This document shows, piece by piece, positions 1-6,276 of a DNA stretch of 7,722 bases (positions are counted from its first letter, which is position 1; the number at the start of each line of letters is the position of its first letter). The position numbers were made by a program, and so were the translations under genes. The notes under the pieces are model-generated. The model worked only from the letters and a program-made list of their open reading frames with translations. It ran no database searches and was not told the DNA's origin. Source of the DNA: Eubacteriales bacterium. Lineage in GTDB: Bacteria > Bacillota_A > Clostridia > Christensenellales > Aristaeellaceae. Location of the stretch: contig JARKQO010000292.1 in the NCBI GenBank assembly GCA_029974855.1, positions 1 through 7,722 of the forward strand. Direction: 5' to 3'.

Positions 1-1
1 G

Positions 2-253
2 GGCGGCATGCTCATCGTGAACCCCATTCCCCAGGAGTTCTCCATGCCGGAGGAGGTGATCTCCGCTCACATTGACGAGGCTCTTCAGGACGCGGAGAAC
101 CGGGGCGTGAAGGGCAAGGACATCACCCCCTTCCTCTTGGACCGGGTAAAGACCTTGACCCAGGGGAAGTCCCTGGAAGCCAACATTCAGCTGGTGCTTC
201 ACAATGCCAGGCTGGGGGCCCACATCGCCCGGGAGCTGTGCCGGAAGCAATAA
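2..253 (+). CDS. psuG: Pseudouridine-5'-phosphate glycosidase, C-terminal end (partial)
   Basis: The last 83 residues of a protein whose 5' end lies before the window; the frame is open to base 2 and stops with TAA at 251-253. The visible part matches the C-terminal region of the PsuG/IndA family: GG, then the hallmark NPIP, then an acidic helix with ALQDAENRGVKGK, TPFLLDRVKTLT, and GKSLEANIQLVLHNA, the conserved closing segment that helps form the active site. PsuG cleaves pseudouridine 5'-phosphate reversibly into uracil and ribose 5-phosphate in the cytoplasm, the second step of pseudouridine breakdown after the kinase PsuK. Family members are about 300 residues long, so roughly the last quarter is seen. 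The catalytic lysine region lies outside the window. The gene ends directly before a strong terminator, so it is the last gene of its transcript. Methionine 8-10 is internal, not the start. Confidence 0.93.
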   Translation, partial: GGMLIVNPIPQEFSMPEEVISAHIDEALQDAENRGVKGKDITPFLLDRVKTLTQGKSLEANIQLVLHNARLGAHIARELCRKQ

Positions 254-261
254 GGCTACTC

Positions 262-300
262 AAAAACGCCGGAGGCGCGCATTGCGCCCCCGGCGTTTTT
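262..300 (+). terminator. Intrinsic terminator after psuG
   Basis: The arms at 262-278 and 284-300 pair over 17 positions with one mismatch (A at 273 where G would pair), around a 5-nt loop. The GC-rich core GCCGGAGGCGC is followed by the TTTTT run at 296-300. The A run at 262-266 makes the structure symmetrical, so it could also stop transcription from the other side. It begins 8 nt after the psuG stop codon. Confidence 0.9.
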
Positions 301-581
301 GCATGGGTTCCGTTTTTCCAAGTCCCTTTGCTAGCTCTCCCACCAATGCTTTTTTTCCACATATAACAGCGTGTTGCGCCACCGGTTCCAAGCCAAGGCA
401 CTCATCCGCTTCCGCAGGGCTTTTTTTTCACGCCGGTAGTCTATCGCGGCCCTCAGCATGCGCCACCCCCCTGGTTGATGGTTCCAGTATGCCCAAAACC
501 GGATTTTTCATGCGGAGCCACACCTTTCCATGCCGCCGGCGTATGGTGAAGATGAGACCAAACCTAAGGAGGGATTCATAA
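301..581. other. Intergenic stretch between psuG and the orphan gene
   Basis: I see no convincing gene here; the open frames are shadows. It contains two T tracts, at 350-356 and 421-428. The second follows a possible weak hairpin (AAGCC at 390-394 with GGCTT at 418-422, 23-nt loop), which could be a second terminator but is not strong. I could not find a sigma-A promoter with both boxes at proper spacing for the downstream gene, although its long leader leaves room for one or for a promoter read by another sigma factor. Confidence 0.5.
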
Positions 582-935
582 ATGAGCAGGCAATATTCTC
601 CTTTTGCGGCCCTGTCCAGCAGGGAGCAGCTGGAGCGCTGGTTGGAGTTTCAAAACACCCGGCTTCCCTATATCAACGGGGAGGTGGAAACCACCCCGGA
701 GATGGCCATGGACCCACCGGAGCCGCCCAAGCACCGGGAGACCACCAAGCACACCCCTTATAGCCCAACTGTCTCCCACGCCACACCTGTCTCCCATACC
801 CCATCTGCCCCCCAGCCCACCTCAGCTCCCCTGACCTTCCATCAGGCCCAACACAGGCAGTATGACGCGGTGATCAAGCGCATGACGGAGGCGGCCAAGC
901 AAACCCAGCAGTTCCACCACTTTCCCCTATCCTGA
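582..935 (+). CDS. Proline/threonine/histidine-rich small protein of unknown function
   Basis: A 117-residue protein that I do not recognise. A strong ribosome site AAGGAGGG (566-573) sits 8 nt before the ATG, which makes it a likely real gene and fixes the start. The product has three parts. Residues 1-45 look folded (REQLERWLEFQNTRLPYING). Residues about 46-85 are a low-complexity linker rich in Pro, Thr, Ser and His, with the near-repeat TVSHATPVSHTP. Residues about 86-112 form a predicted amphipathic helix (HRQYDAVIKRMTEAAKQTQ). There is no signal peptide, membrane segment or cysteine. No partner gene is evident: it stands alone after the psuG terminator and converges on the glycosyltransferase operon, overlapping its last 9 bp. 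No terminator follows it. A scaffold, coat or regulatory role is possible but unsupported. Confidence 0.72.
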   Translation: MSRQYSPFAALSSREQLERWLEFQNTRLPYINGEVETTPEMAMDPPEPPKHRETTKHTPYSPTVSHATPVSHTPSAPQPTSAPLTFHQAQHRQYDAVIKRMTEAAKQTQQFHHFPLS

Positions 936-2144
936 CAACCCCCGCAAAAACCCCAGCAGCTTTTGGCATTGCACCTTGGGGTTCTTCCGGGTCAGTACAT
1001 AGGCCTGGGCAGCCTTCCCCAGTTCCTCCCGCCGGGGCCCGGGCATGGCAAGCAGCCCCTGGACCGCCTCCCGGATCCCCTGGGCGCCCTCCTGGCGGAT
1101 ATAGGTCAAATAGGGATCGTATTCCCTGGGGATTCCCTCCAGGGGATAGCAGAGCACCGGCTTGCCGGAGCGCATATATTCGAGGGTTTTGGAGGGAAAA
1201 GAATACCGGGTGAACAGGCCCTTGCCGCTGCGGGGATTGATCAGGATGTCCGCCCGGGCTTGCAAGGCCAGGGCTTCCCCCTGGCTCACAAAACCGAAAT
1301 AGCGAATGTTGGGAAAGGCCTGGGCTGCCTGCCAGGCCTTTTCCTCCATGTCCCCTGTGCCGCAGAGCCAGAGCCGGCACTGGGGAAGCTCCTGGAAAGC
1401 CTCCAGCAACTCGCCGATGCCCAGCTCCCGGTTCAGGGTTCCGGTATACAGCGCCACAGGAAGGGTATCTTTCTGTGCCTCCTGTGCTTCTTCTTCCTCC
1501 GCCTCCCGCTTGGGAGGTAGAATCAACCCCTCCAGCACCATCCGGGGCTTTCCCTGGATGGGCAGGGCTTCGGCCATAGGCTCCGTCAGCAGCACAAAGC
1601 CGTCAAAAGCGCCGCACAGCCGGATGCGTTTGTCCCCCATGGCATATTCCAAGCGCTTCATCAGCCCCTGCCGCCCGGAGGAGATGCCCATCTCGTTGGG
1701 CAGGTCCGTGACGATGACGCTGGCCTTCAGGTCCCCAAAGCGCTTCTTGGCCTTTGCCACGGCCTGCATGTAGGGAAGGTACAGGGTATACACCAAAATA
1801 TGCCGGTTCTCCGGGCTTTCCTTGGCCCAGGCCACAATGGCCCGGGCCGCTTTTCTCCGCCGGGCCCGCTGCTTGAAGAAGGGCAGGTTCAGGCTGCCCA
1901 GTTCCACAAAGCTTTCCCTCCGCCGGGAGGGCAGCCAAAGCCTTCTATACTTGGTGGGAAAGATGCCCACAGGCAAAGCGTTGAGGATGTCCAGCCGTTC
2001 CCCCTCCGCCAGATTCTGCCGGAGACCGTCGATACAGGCCCACTGATAGCTGTTGATCTGGTTTTGCAGACCGTCCTTGGAATCGCGGCTCACCTGTTCC
2101 AGGGTTTCAGGGGGATACAGCAGCGTCGCAAACAGAAGGTTCAT
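927..2144 (-). CDS. Glycosyltransferase, GT4-like (third in operon)
   Basis: A 405-residue GT-B-fold glycosyltransferase that probably transfers a nucleotide-activated sugar to a polysaccharide or lipid-linked acceptor at the cytoplasmic face of the membrane. The N-terminal acceptor domain starts NLLFATLLYPP. The C-terminal donor domain starts at about 229 with VALYTGTLNRELGIGELLEAF. INPRSGKGLFTRYSFPSKTLEYMRSGKPVL (303-330) carries the nucleotide-sugar-binding signature of the family. A short acidic stretch EAEEEEAQEAQ (214-224) lies in the interdomain linker. The start is the ATG at 2144, which overlaps the upstream stop as ATGA and has AAGGAG 8 nt ahead; the in-frame TTG at 2150 is too close to that site. 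The overlap points to translational coupling. It is the last gene of the unit, and its stop lies inside the end of the opposing gene. Sugar specificity cannot be read. Confidence 0.88.
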   Translation of the reverse strand: MNLLFATLLYPPETLEQVSRDSKDGLQNQINSYQWACIDGLRQNLAEGERLDILNALPVGIFPTKYRRLWLPSRRRESFVELGSLNLPFFKQRARRRKAARAIVAWAKESPENRHILVYTLYLPYMQAVAKAKKRFGDLKASVIVTDLPNEMGISSGRQGLMKRLEYAMGDKRIRLCGAFDGFVLLTEPMAEALPIQGKPRMVLEGLILPPKREAEEEEAQEAQKDTLPVALYTGTLNRELGIGELLEAFQELPQCRLWLCGTGDMEEKAWQAAQAFPNIRYFGFVSQGEALALQARADILINPRSGKGLFTRYSFPSKTLEYMRSGKPVLCYPLEGIPREYDPYLTYIRQEGAQGIREAVQGLLAMPGPRREELGKAAQAYVLTRKNPKVQCQKLLGFLRGLSG

Positions 2145-3358
2145 GGGCAAAGCTCCTTGTATAGGGCCAGGTATTTTTGATAGGCCCCCTCGCTGTCAAA
2201 CCGGGCGGCCCGGGCCAGGCAGGCCCCTGCCATGGCTTCTTTGCTTGATGCCAGCTCCCGGATGGCCTGGGCCAAGGCCTCCGCGTTCCCCTGGGGCACC
2301 ACCCGGCCGCAGGTCTCGTCCACCGCCTCCGGGCAGCCTCCTGTGGCAAACACCGCCACCGGGGTACCGCAGGCCAATGCCTCCAAATTCACCAAGGGCA
2401 TGTTGTCCTCCATGGTGGGGTTGGCCAGGCACCGGGCCAAGGAATACCAGGCAGCCAGTTCCCGGGCGCTGCCGGTGGCCGCCAGCCCCAGTACGCCCTC
2501 TGGCAGGGTCGCAATCTGCTGAGGGCTCAGCCCCAGCACCACCACCCGAAACTCCTCCCCCAGCAAGGAGGCGGCCTGGAGCAGATACCGCAGGCCCTTG
2601 CGCTCGTCCCATTCAGCCGCCACGGCCAATATCACCTGCTTGCCCGCCAAGTCATGCCGCTGGGCCAAAGCCTGGCACTCCTCCGGCCCAGCGGGATGAA
2701 ACACGCTCCGGTCCACGCCGTTTTCAATCACCCGCACCGGGTATTCCTTCAGGAAGGACCTGCCCAGCAGCCCTTCCAGCCAGTGGCAGGGGGGCACCAA
2801 GGTGAGATTCGGCAGCCCGGTAAACAGCCTTCTCTTATGGCGGAAATTGCGCCGGGAGCCATCCCACCAAAGGCAGGTGGGATAGCTGCGAAGCTGGGGG
2901 CAGGCATGGCAGCGGGCTTCCCATTTTTCGCAGCCCACAAACTCAAAATAGGCGCAATGCCCGGTAAAGGGCCAGCAATCATGGAGGGTCCACACCAAGG
3001 GCGTTTCGCTCTTTTTGAAATACCGGAACAGCATGCCCAGGTTCAGGTAGCAGCCGTGGAGGTTGTGCAGATGGATCACATCCGGGCGGAAGCGCTTTAT
3101 CTCCCGGATCAGCCGCCGGGTAGCCAGCCGGCTGCCGTATCCCTCCATGTCCAAAAATTTGCGGATGGCCCCGTGGATTTTCCGCTCCAGCGGGGTTCCC
3201 ACCCGGTAGGCGAAGCGCTGGGCTCCGGGGGAGGTCTCCTCCGCCCCAAAGCCGATGCGGCATAGATCCCCCTGCCGCTCCAGCAGCTCAGCGATGCTGG
3301 CTACAATGCGCCCTGTGCTTTTGACGCCGCAAAAGGTATTCAGCTGAAAAACCCGCAC
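2141..3358 (-). CDS. Glycosyltransferase, GT4 family, WcaC-like (second in operon)
   Basis: A 405-residue cytoplasmic GT-B-fold glycosyltransferase. The N-terminal domain has QLNTFCGVKSTGRI, which fits an acceptor-side loop, HLHNLHG (97-102) and the subfamily hallmark TLHDCWPFTGHC (124-135). The latter is followed by GCEKW (142-146) and CHACPQ (150-155), so Cys135, 143, 150 and 153 form a spaced cluster. The donor domain begins near 242 (ILAVAAEWDERKGL). The EDNMPLVNLEALACGTPVAV segment (317-336) holds the paired glutamates Glu317 and Glu326, and is followed by TGGCPEAV. This pattern is known from exopolysaccharide enzymes such as WcaC of colanic acid synthesis; the sugar is unknown. The start is GTG at 3358, with AAGGAGGG (3364-3371) 5 nt ahead. 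One base separates it from the upstream stop, and it overlaps the next gene by 4 bp. Confidence 0.92.
   Translation of the reverse strand: MRVFQLNTFCGVKSTGRIVASIAELLERQGDLCRIGFGAEETSPGAQRFAYRVGTPLERKIHGAIRKFLDMEGYGSRLATRRLIREIKRFRPDVIHLHNLHGCYLNLGMLFRYFKKSETPLVWTLHDCWPFTGHCAYFEFVGCEKWEARCHACPQLRSYPTCLWWDGSRRNFRHKRRLFTGLPNLTLVPPCHWLEGLLGRSFLKEYPVRVIENGVDRSVFHPAGPEECQALAQRHDLAGKQVILAVAAEWDERKGLRYLLQAASLLGEEFRVVVLGLSPQQIATLPEGVLGLAATGSARELAAWYSLARCLANPTMEDNMPLVNLEALACGTPVAVFATGGCPEAVDETCGRVVPQGNAEALAQAIRELASSKEAMAGACLARAARFDSEGAYQKYLALYKELCP
2153..2158 (-). promoter_or_regulatory. Ribosome binding site that sets the start of the third glycosyltransferase
   Basis: AAGGAG on the minus strand lies 8 nt before the ATG at 2144 but only 2 nt before the alternative TTG at 2150, so the ATG is the start. 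The site lies inside the 3' end of the upstream gene, which fits coupled translation. Confidence 0.85.
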
Positions 3359-3359
3359 C

Positions 3360-4556
3360 CTATCCCTCCTTGCCGCTCAGGGAAAGCAGCAGGCCCTCCA
3401 GCCTGTCCATATGTCCCTTTTTGGAGAAATGCCGCTGGCAATAGGCCTTGGCGTTCTCCCCCATCTGCTTTTTCAGGGGCGAAGCCATAAACTCCCGCAC
3501 CACTTGGGCAAAGGCCTGGGGGTCCTCCGGGGGGGCGCAGAGGCCGCAGGCCGCCTCTTTCAGAATCAGCGGGGTTTCCCCGGCGATGGAGCCCAAAACC
3601 GGCTTCCCAGCCGCCATATAGCTTTGCACCTTACCGGGCAAGGTATCGTTCACGCTGACGTCGTCCCGCATGCTCACCAGCATAGCGTCTGCCATGGCGT
3701 AGAAAGCGGGCATATCCGCCAGGGGCCGGCGGCCATAGAAGGTGACATTTTTCTGAAGGCCCAACTCCTCCTTCAAGGCCACGCACTGCTCATAGTCCGC
3801 CCCGTCCCCCAGAAAATGCCAGTGGATATCCTCCTGCCACAGCAGCTCCGCCGCCCGCAAAAGGGTCTGCACCCCCTGCACCCGGCCGATGTTCCCCGCG
3901 AATACCAACTGCAACCCAGAGGCGGGCTCCCCCTTGGGCAAAGCGTCGAACTGGGCGTCCGCAAACTGGGCCAGGTAGCTTTCCTCCGGCGCCTGAATGC
4001 CGTGCACCTTCGCCAAATAGCCCCGAAAGCGCTGGGAGGAAACCAGCATATAATCCGCCTTGCCATAGACCCATTTGCTGACCCGCTTCATGAAAGCGTA
4101 CAGCAGCGAGCCCTCATATACCCCCATGGCCGCCAGGCAGGCGGGCCAGATGTCCAGCACATAGATCACCAGCTTCTTTGGGGTGAAGCAGCGCAGCAAA
4201 GCCGCAGGCAAAGACATCAGCACCGGGGAGGTGGAATAGGCGTAGATCACGTCATAGTCCCGCTTCAGCCACAGCACCTTCCAACAGGCGGACACCATGT
4301 AGCTCACATAGTTGATAGCCAGGCCCAGCTTGGTATTTCTGCGGCCGATTTCAAAGCAGCGGCGAATCTCAACGCCGTTGATTTTCTCCCGGCGGCGGCG
4401 GAACCGCTTGTATTCCTTGGGGACGATGCCGGAGGGATAGTTGGGCAGGCCCACCACCGCCACCACCTGGTGGCCCCGGGCCGCCAAATCCTCGCAGATT
4501 TCCGTGATGCGAAAGGGCTCCGGCGCGTAATGCTGGCAAACCACCAAAACTTTCAT
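3360..4556 (-). CDS. Glycosyltransferase, GT4 family, WbuB-like (first glycosyltransferase of operon)
   Basis: A 398-residue protein of the WbuB-like branch of GT4, whose characterised members add (amino)sugars such as N-acetyl-fucosamine during O-antigen or capsule synthesis. Seen in order are KVLVVCQHYAPEPFRITEI (2-20), GLPNYPSG (36-43, a branch signature), DVIYAYSTSPVL (102-113), VLDIWP (133-138), the donor domain from LVFAGNIGRVQGVQTLL (217-233), FLGDG (248-252), and LPGKVQSYMAAGKPVLGSIAGE (306-327) at the nucleotide-sugar site. A moderately hydrophobic stretch at 80-97 and basic residues at 50-57 suggest peripheral membrane contact, as in relatives. The ATG is certain from the family N-terminus, but the ribosome site is weak. 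A short frame (4553-4576) ends across its start as ATGA. It begins 35 bp after the deaminase stop with no terminator between. The substrate is not predictable. Confidence 0.92.
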   Translation of the reverse strand: MKVLVVCQHYAPEPFRITEICEDLAARGHQVVAVVGLPNYPSGIVPKEYKRFRRRREKINGVEIRRCFEIGRRNTKLGLAINYVSYMVSACWKVLWLKRDYDVIYAYSTSPVLMSLPAALLRCFTPKKLVIYVLDIWPACLAAMGVYEGSLLYAFMKRVSKWVYGKADYMLVSSQRFRGYLAKVHGIQAPEESYLAQFADAQFDALPKGEPASGLQLVFAGNIGRVQGVQTLLRAAELLWQEDIHWHFLGDGADYEQCVALKEELGLQKNVTFYGRRPLADMPAFYAMADAMLVSMRDDVSVNDTLPGKVQSYMAAGKPVLGSIAGETPLILKEAACGLCAPPEDPQAFAQVVREFMASPLKKQMGENAKAYCQRHFSKKGHMDRLEGLLLSLSGKEG

Positions 4557-4591
4557 ACCGTACCATCCGTCGTCATTTTGCCGGGCAGCCC

Positions 4592-5908
4592 TCAGGCCCG
4601 GTTTTTGGCCCTGTCCGCCAGCTCCTGGGCGGCCCGGGCTCCCCGGGCCAAGGTGGCTTCCTTATCCAAAGTAAAATACTCCCCGTTTTGGTACAGCACC
4701 TGGCCGTCCACCATGGTCAGCTTCACATAGGAGCCCTGGGTGGCATAGATGAGACCGTCTTCCAACTCGTTCACGGGTACCATGCCGGGCTGGCGCAAAT
4801 CCACCAAAATCAAATCCGCCAGGTATCCCTCCTTCAGCAGGCCCAGGTCCGGATAGCCCATGGCCGCCGCCCCCACGGTGGTGGCCGCAGCCAGGCATTG
4901 GGCCGGGGGCACGATGGTGGGGTCCAGCATGGTGCCCTTTTGCAGCAAAGGCATCAGCCGCATTTCCTCCCACAGGTTCAGGTTGTTATTGCTGGCCACC
5001 CCATCCGTGCCGATGGCCACCTTGCACCCTGCCTCCAGCATCTTCTGGATGGGGGCCACGCCGCTGGCCAGCTTCAGATTGCTGACGGGGTTATGGACAA
5101 TGGTGCAGCCCTTTCGGGCGAAGAGGGCGATGTCCTCCGGGGTAAACCAGACGCAATGGGCCGCGATGATGGGATACTCCAGCAGGCCCAGGCTGTCCAG
5201 GTATTGGGGCGGGGTCATGCCGTGGCGCTCCATACAGCCGTCCACATCAAACTTGGTTTCGCTGACGTGCACATGGATGGGCAGGCCCAGTTCCCCGGCA
5301 AATTTGCCCACCTTGCGCATCAGGACCTGGGTGGTGGCTCCTTCCGAATGGGGGTCCAGGCTGACCCGGATCCGGTCCCCGGCGGCTTTGTGCCACTTTC
5401 GGGCAAAGGCGATGCCCGGCTCCAAATCCGCGCAGCTCTCGTCAAAGTCCACGATGCCGTGGCCCAGCAAAGCCCGCATGCCGCTGTCCCGTACCCCTTC
5501 GGCCACCGCGTCCATATGCATATACATATCGCAAAAGGAAGTGATGCCAAAGGAAAGCATCTCCAGGATGCCCAAATCCGTCCCCGCCCGCACAGCCTCG
5601 TCCGTGAGGCCGGCCTCCAGGGGGAAGATGGCCTTGTGCAGCCAATCCTCCAGGCGCAGGCCGCCACCCACGTTGCGCAGCAAGGTCATGGGCGTGTGGG
5701 TATGCATGTTGCACAGCCCGGGCATGGCCAGGGCTCCGCCGCCGTCGATCACCCGGTCCGCCTCAAAGGCCGGGGCTTCCTCCCTTTTGCCCGCGTAGAC
5801 AATGCGGTTCCCCTCAATATGAATTTGCGCCTCCGGCACAAAGGGAACGTGCCGGTCCGTCTGGTAAACCCCCGGGGTCATGACGATATTCTGAATGCAA
5901 ATGCGCAT
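4592..5908 (-). CDS. mtaD: 5-methylthioadenosine/S-adenosylhomocysteine deaminase (amidohydrolase)
   Basis: A 438-residue metal-dependent deaminase of the ATZ/TRZ amidohydrolase family. It removes the 6-amino group of methylthioadenosine and S-adenosylhomocysteine (and often adenosine-like nucleosides), giving inosine-type products and ammonia in the cytoplasm, as part of disposal or recycling of SAM by-products. A full ligand set is visible: HTHTP with His69 and His71, Glu98, His187 in DPHSEG, HVHVSE (His214, Glu217), AAHCVWF with His251, and GTDGVASNNNLN with Asp302. Length and the C-terminal beta-sandwich segment (GYLADLILVD) fit MtaD. The start at 5908 has AGGAGG at 5915-5920, 6 nt ahead. 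The frame is open further upstream, to 6097, but that extension runs past the promoter into the tRNA and is not coding. It is the first gene of the four-gene unit. A related guanine or cytosine deaminase is less likely. Confidence 0.93.
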   Translation of the reverse strand: MRICIQNIVMTPGVYQTDRHVPFVPEAQIHIEGNRIVYAGKREEAPAFEADRVIDGGGALAMPGLCNMHTHTPMTLLRNVGGGLRLEDWLHKAIFPLEAGLTDEAVRAGTDLGILEMLSFGITSFCDMYMHMDAVAEGVRDSGMRALLGHGIVDFDESCADLEPGIAFARKWHKAAGDRIRVSLDPHSEGATTQVLMRKVGKFAGELGLPIHVHVSETKFDVDGCMERHGMTPPQYLDSLGLLEYPIIAAHCVWFTPEDIALFARKGCTIVHNPVSNLKLASGVAPIQKMLEAGCKVAIGTDGVASNNNLNLWEEMRLMPLLQKGTMLDPTIVPPAQCLAAATTVGAAAMGYPDLGLLKEGYLADLILVDLRQPGMVPVNELEDGLIYATQGSYVKLTMVDGQVLYQNGEYFTLDKEATLARGARAAQELADRAKNRA

Positions 5909-5939
5909 ACCGTTCCTCCTCTTTGCCATTTCTGACCTG

Positions 5940-5948
5940 ATTATACCA
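5940..5948 (-). promoter_or_regulatory. Extended -10 promoter of the mtaD-glycosyltransferase operon
   Basis: On the minus strand the sequence TGGTATAAT is a perfect extended -10 (TGnTATAAT). Transcription would begin near 5933, leaving a leader of about 25 nt. No good -35 box is seen 16-18 bp upstream, which is common for extended -10 promoters. The leader is too short for a riboswitch. Confidence 0.7.
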
Positions 5949-6041
5949 TAAACCCCCTGGCATGGCGATGGGCCCGCTCCCCCATTCGCAAAAAACCGGG
6001 GAGGACTTGCCGGGGATTTCTTGTTTTCTTTGGATTTCAGC

Positions 6042-6071
6042 TTGACAAGGGATGAAAACCTGTTGTATACT
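6042..6071 (+). promoter_or_regulatory. Sigma-A promoter of tRNA-Trp
   Basis: A perfect -35 TTGACA (6042-6047) and a near-perfect -10 TATACT (6066-6071) are separated by 18 bp. Transcription would start at about 6078, 12 nt before the mature tRNA 5' end, as is normal for a stable RNA gene. Confidence 0.88.
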
Positions 6072-6089
6072 CTGTTACGGTTGTTCCAA

Positions 6090-6163
6090 AGGGGCATGGT
6101 GTAATGGTAACACGTGGGTCTCCAAAACCTTTGTTGAGGGTTCGAGTCCTTCTGCCCCTGCCA
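6090..6163 (+). tRNA. tRNA-Trp (anticodon CCA)
   Basis: The 74-nt sequence folds as a cloverleaf. The acceptor arm is AGGGGCA with TGCCCCT, the D arm GTGT/ACAC, the anticodon loop CTCCAAA with anticodon CCA at 6122-6124, and the T arm GAGGG-TTCGAGT-CCTTC. The discriminator is G, and CCA is encoded at 6161-6163. It closely resembles Bacillus tRNA-Trp. The top pair of the anticodon stem (27-43) is T opposite T, and the next is G-T, so that stem is weaker than usual. It is a single gene, not part of a tRNA cluster in this window. Confidence 0.97.
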
Positions 6164-6170
6164 AAAGCGG

Positions 6171-6203
6171 TCCGCTTCGATTCGTTCAGGCGGGTCGTTT
6201 TTT
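6171..6203 (+). terminator. Possible terminator after tRNA-Trp
   Basis: TCCGCT (6171-6176) can pair with GGCGGG (6189-6194), with G-T pairs at both ends, around a 12-nt loop. A run of six T follows at 6198-6203. The stem is short, so this is a moderate call. Confidence 0.45.
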
Positions 6204-6233
6204 GTTGTCTATCTTTATCGAAAAATCTGTTTT

Positions 6234-6249
6234 TGTGGTTTTTACCACA
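6234..6249 (+). promoter_or_regulatory. CRP/FNR-like dyad upstream of the iron-sulfur gene
   Basis: TGTGGT (6234-6239) and ACCACA (6244-6249) are perfect inverted arms, giving TGTGG-N6-CCACA. This has the geometry of CRP/FNR-family sites (TGTGA-N6-TCACA is the CRP consensus). The centre, 6241.5, is about 41 bp before the start predicted from the TATGAT box at 6271-6276, the class II activator position. The factor is unknown. Confidence 0.45.
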
Positions 6250-6270
6250 GAACATTGCCTCAAAACCGGG

Positions 6271-6276
6271 TATGAT
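6271..6276 (+). promoter_or_regulatory. -10 box for the iron-sulfur protein gene
   Basis: TATGAT matches the -10 consensus at five of six positions. No recognisable -35 box lies 16-18 bp upstream, where the bases belong to the right edge of the dyad. This suggests a promoter that depends on an activator. Predicted start about 6283, leader about 25 nt. Confidence 0.5.

Noticed and set aside
355..370. Sporulation-type -10 (CATATAA-like) upstream of the orphan gene
   Set aside because: It has no matching -35 element that I can see and lies more than 200 bp before the start codon.
204..581. + strand open frame spanning the end of psuG and the intergenic region
   Set aside because: It overlaps the psuG end in another frame, runs through its terminator and has no ribosome site.
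2053..2805. + strand open frame of 250 codons opposite two glycosyltransferases
   Set aside because: The translation is almost all Pro, Arg, Gly and Ala, which reflects the base composition of the opposite coding strand.
3411..4730. Long + strand open frame opposite the WbuB-like glycosyltransferase
   Set aside because: It lies antisense to a clear enzyme and its translation is a low-complexity His/Gln/Gly/Leu mix without family motifs, a typical shadow in GC-rich DNA.
4688..5935. Long + strand open frame opposite mtaD, 415 codons
   Set aside because: It is antisense to a full-length deaminase with all catalytic motifs; the translation is rich in His, Gln and Gly and has no recognisable domain.
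5909..5940. SAM or SAH riboswitch before mtaD
   Set aside because: The predicted leader is only about 25 nt and holds just the ribosome site, too short for any known aptamer.
5909..6097. Upstream extension of the mtaD frame
   Set aside because: It would run through the mtaD promoter and into the tRNA gene; the strong ribosome site before 5908 and the family N-terminus support the shorter form.
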